A DNA stretch of 5,910 nt from Desulfobacteraceae bacterium (GTDB lineage Bacteria > Desulfobacterota > DSM-4660 > Desulfatiglandales > Desulfatiglandaceae), in the NCBI GenBank assembly GCA_020349865.1, contig CP070700.1:2277053-2282962 (forward strand), written 5' to 3'. The translations under genes and the position numbers were made by a program. Positions 5,234-5,910 of the stretch are shown one piece after another. The notes beneath the pieces are model-generated. The model made no database searches. It saw nothing but the letters and a program-made list of their open reading frames with translations, and was not told where the DNA came from. Positions within the stretch are counted from its first letter, which is position 1; the number at the start of each line of letters is the position of its first letter.

Positions 5234-5910
5234 ATGAGGGCAAAGGATATGAAAAGAAAGATTATAATTTCAGTAATACTAGTAATGAGTATTGCGACGA
5301 CTTCAGGCGCTGCTGATACAGTCAAATTCAAGGGAATCAGCATACCTGGGAGCAGTGAACCTTTGATACTTAACGGAAAGCTGACTAAGCCGCAAATGAA
5401 AGGACCATGCCCTGCAGTTGTGTTATTACATGGTTGCAGCGGAATTATGAAGGTCTATGAAGTCTGGGCGGAACGTCTAACAAAATGGGGCTATGTAACT
5501 CTCCAAGTAGATAGTCTTGGAACTCGGGGGTTGTCTACCGTTTGCAGCAATCCTTATCTTCTCGGACCTGAAACACGTGCGCAAGATGCTTACGCTGCCA
5601 AATCTTACCTTTCCGGACTTTCATTCGTTGATTCCAATCGGATCGCCATGGTTGGATGGTCACACGGAGGATGGACCGTGCTAAGAGAACTAAATAACAT
5701 CCGGGACAGCCCTTTTCGGGCAGCCATCGCTTTTTATCCATATTGCGATCACGAGTTGGTCAACTTGAATGCACCGCTATTGATACTGATCGGTGAGTTT
5801 GATGACTGGTGCCCGGCGTCTTTTTGCTCCGCTCAGATGCCCTCGGGAGATTCTGATCATGAGGTTTCCTTGAAAATCTATCCAGGGGCATACCACGGAT
5901 TTGATTTTGA
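5234..5910 (+). CDS. Secreted dienelactone hydrolase family alpha/beta hydrolase (3' truncated by window)
   Basis: The frame runs open from 5186 and 225 residues are visible from ATG 5234 to the right edge. GGAAG sits 5 nt before this ATG. A second in-frame ATG at 5249 has GAGGG 8 nt upstream and gives a tidier signal peptide (MKRKIIISVILVMSIATTSG), so either may be the start. Cleavage is likely near SGA-AD, residues 25-28, placing the enzyme in the periplasm or outside. The alpha/beta-hydrolase landmarks are in order: VVLLHGCSG (62-70, oxyanion region), WGYVTLQVDSLGTRG (85-99), the nucleophile elbow GWSHGG with Ser143, GEFDDWCPA with probable acid Asp190, and GAYHGFDF with His221. The nucleophile is Ser where classical dienelactone hydrolase has Cys. 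Six Cys (59, 68, 104, 171, 193, 198) suggest disulfides. The substrate is unknown, probably an ester. Only a short C-terminal piece should be missing. Confidence 0.9.
   Translation, partial: MRAKDMKRKIIISVILVMSIATTSGAADTVKFKGISIPGSSEPLILNGKLTKPQMKGPCPAVVLLHGCSGIMKVYEVWAERLTKWGYVTLQVDSLGTRGLSTVCSNPYLLGPETRAQDAYAAKSYLSGLSFVDSNRIAMVGWSHGGWTVLRELNNIRDSPFRAAIAFYPYCDHELVNLNAPLLILIGEFDDWCPASFCSAQMPSGDSDHEVSLKIYPGAYHGFDF

Noticed and set aside
5122..5343. Minus-strand 73-codon hydrophobic frame
   Set aside because: It is the antisense shadow of the hydrolase signal peptide region, and its hydrophobicity reflects that complement.

Overview
This 5.9 kb window carries three protein genes: two class III nucleotide-cyclase genes that converge tail to tail, and a secreted dienelactone-hydrolase-type enzyme that diverges from the second cyclase and runs off the right edge. 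The composition is mixed, at roughly 45-50% GC by eye. Signalling proteins that join a cyclase domain to a TolB-like domain and TPRs are common in Desulfobacterota/deltaproteobacteria, Rhizobiales and related Gram-negatives. A Sec signal peptide on the hydrolase fits a Gram-negative. I cannot place the organism more precisely, and nothing here shows phage, transposon, CRISPR, rRNA or tRNA sequence.

Layout. Positions 1-779 (+) hold the 3' part of a cyclase with a C-terminal PilZ-like domain. Its 5' end lies outside the window. Positions 780-1174 are a convergent spacer with small inverted repeats and no convincing gene. Positions 1175-4264 (-) encode a 1029-residue membrane-anchored cyclase. 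Its order is an N-terminal cyclase domain, one transmembrane helix, then two consecutive TolB-like+TPR modules. The two modules are still recognisable as a tandem duplication at DNA level, and the join lies exactly where a one-module protein of this family would normally end. Positions 4265-4513 are its presumed leader. This contains a near-consensus sigma-70 promoter about 220 nt upstream of the start codon, a stem-loop, and a tiny reading frame with a good ribosome binding site. Positions 4514-5233 are a long AT-richer spacer with palindromes, an 18-codon frame behind a perfect AGGAGG, and a candidate promoter for the last gene. Positions 5234-5910 (+) encode the hydrolase.

Working picture (inference). 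Two cyclase-type signalling proteins lie side by side. One is coupled to a PilZ-like domain whose c-di-GMP-binding motif looks degenerate. The other has a cytoplasmic cyclase tethered to a large duplicated, probably periplasmic, TolB/TPR region. No metabolic link to the hydrolase is visible. The most distinctive feature is the doubled TolB-TPR architecture; the next is the structured leader of that gene. I did not recognise a complete undescribed system.
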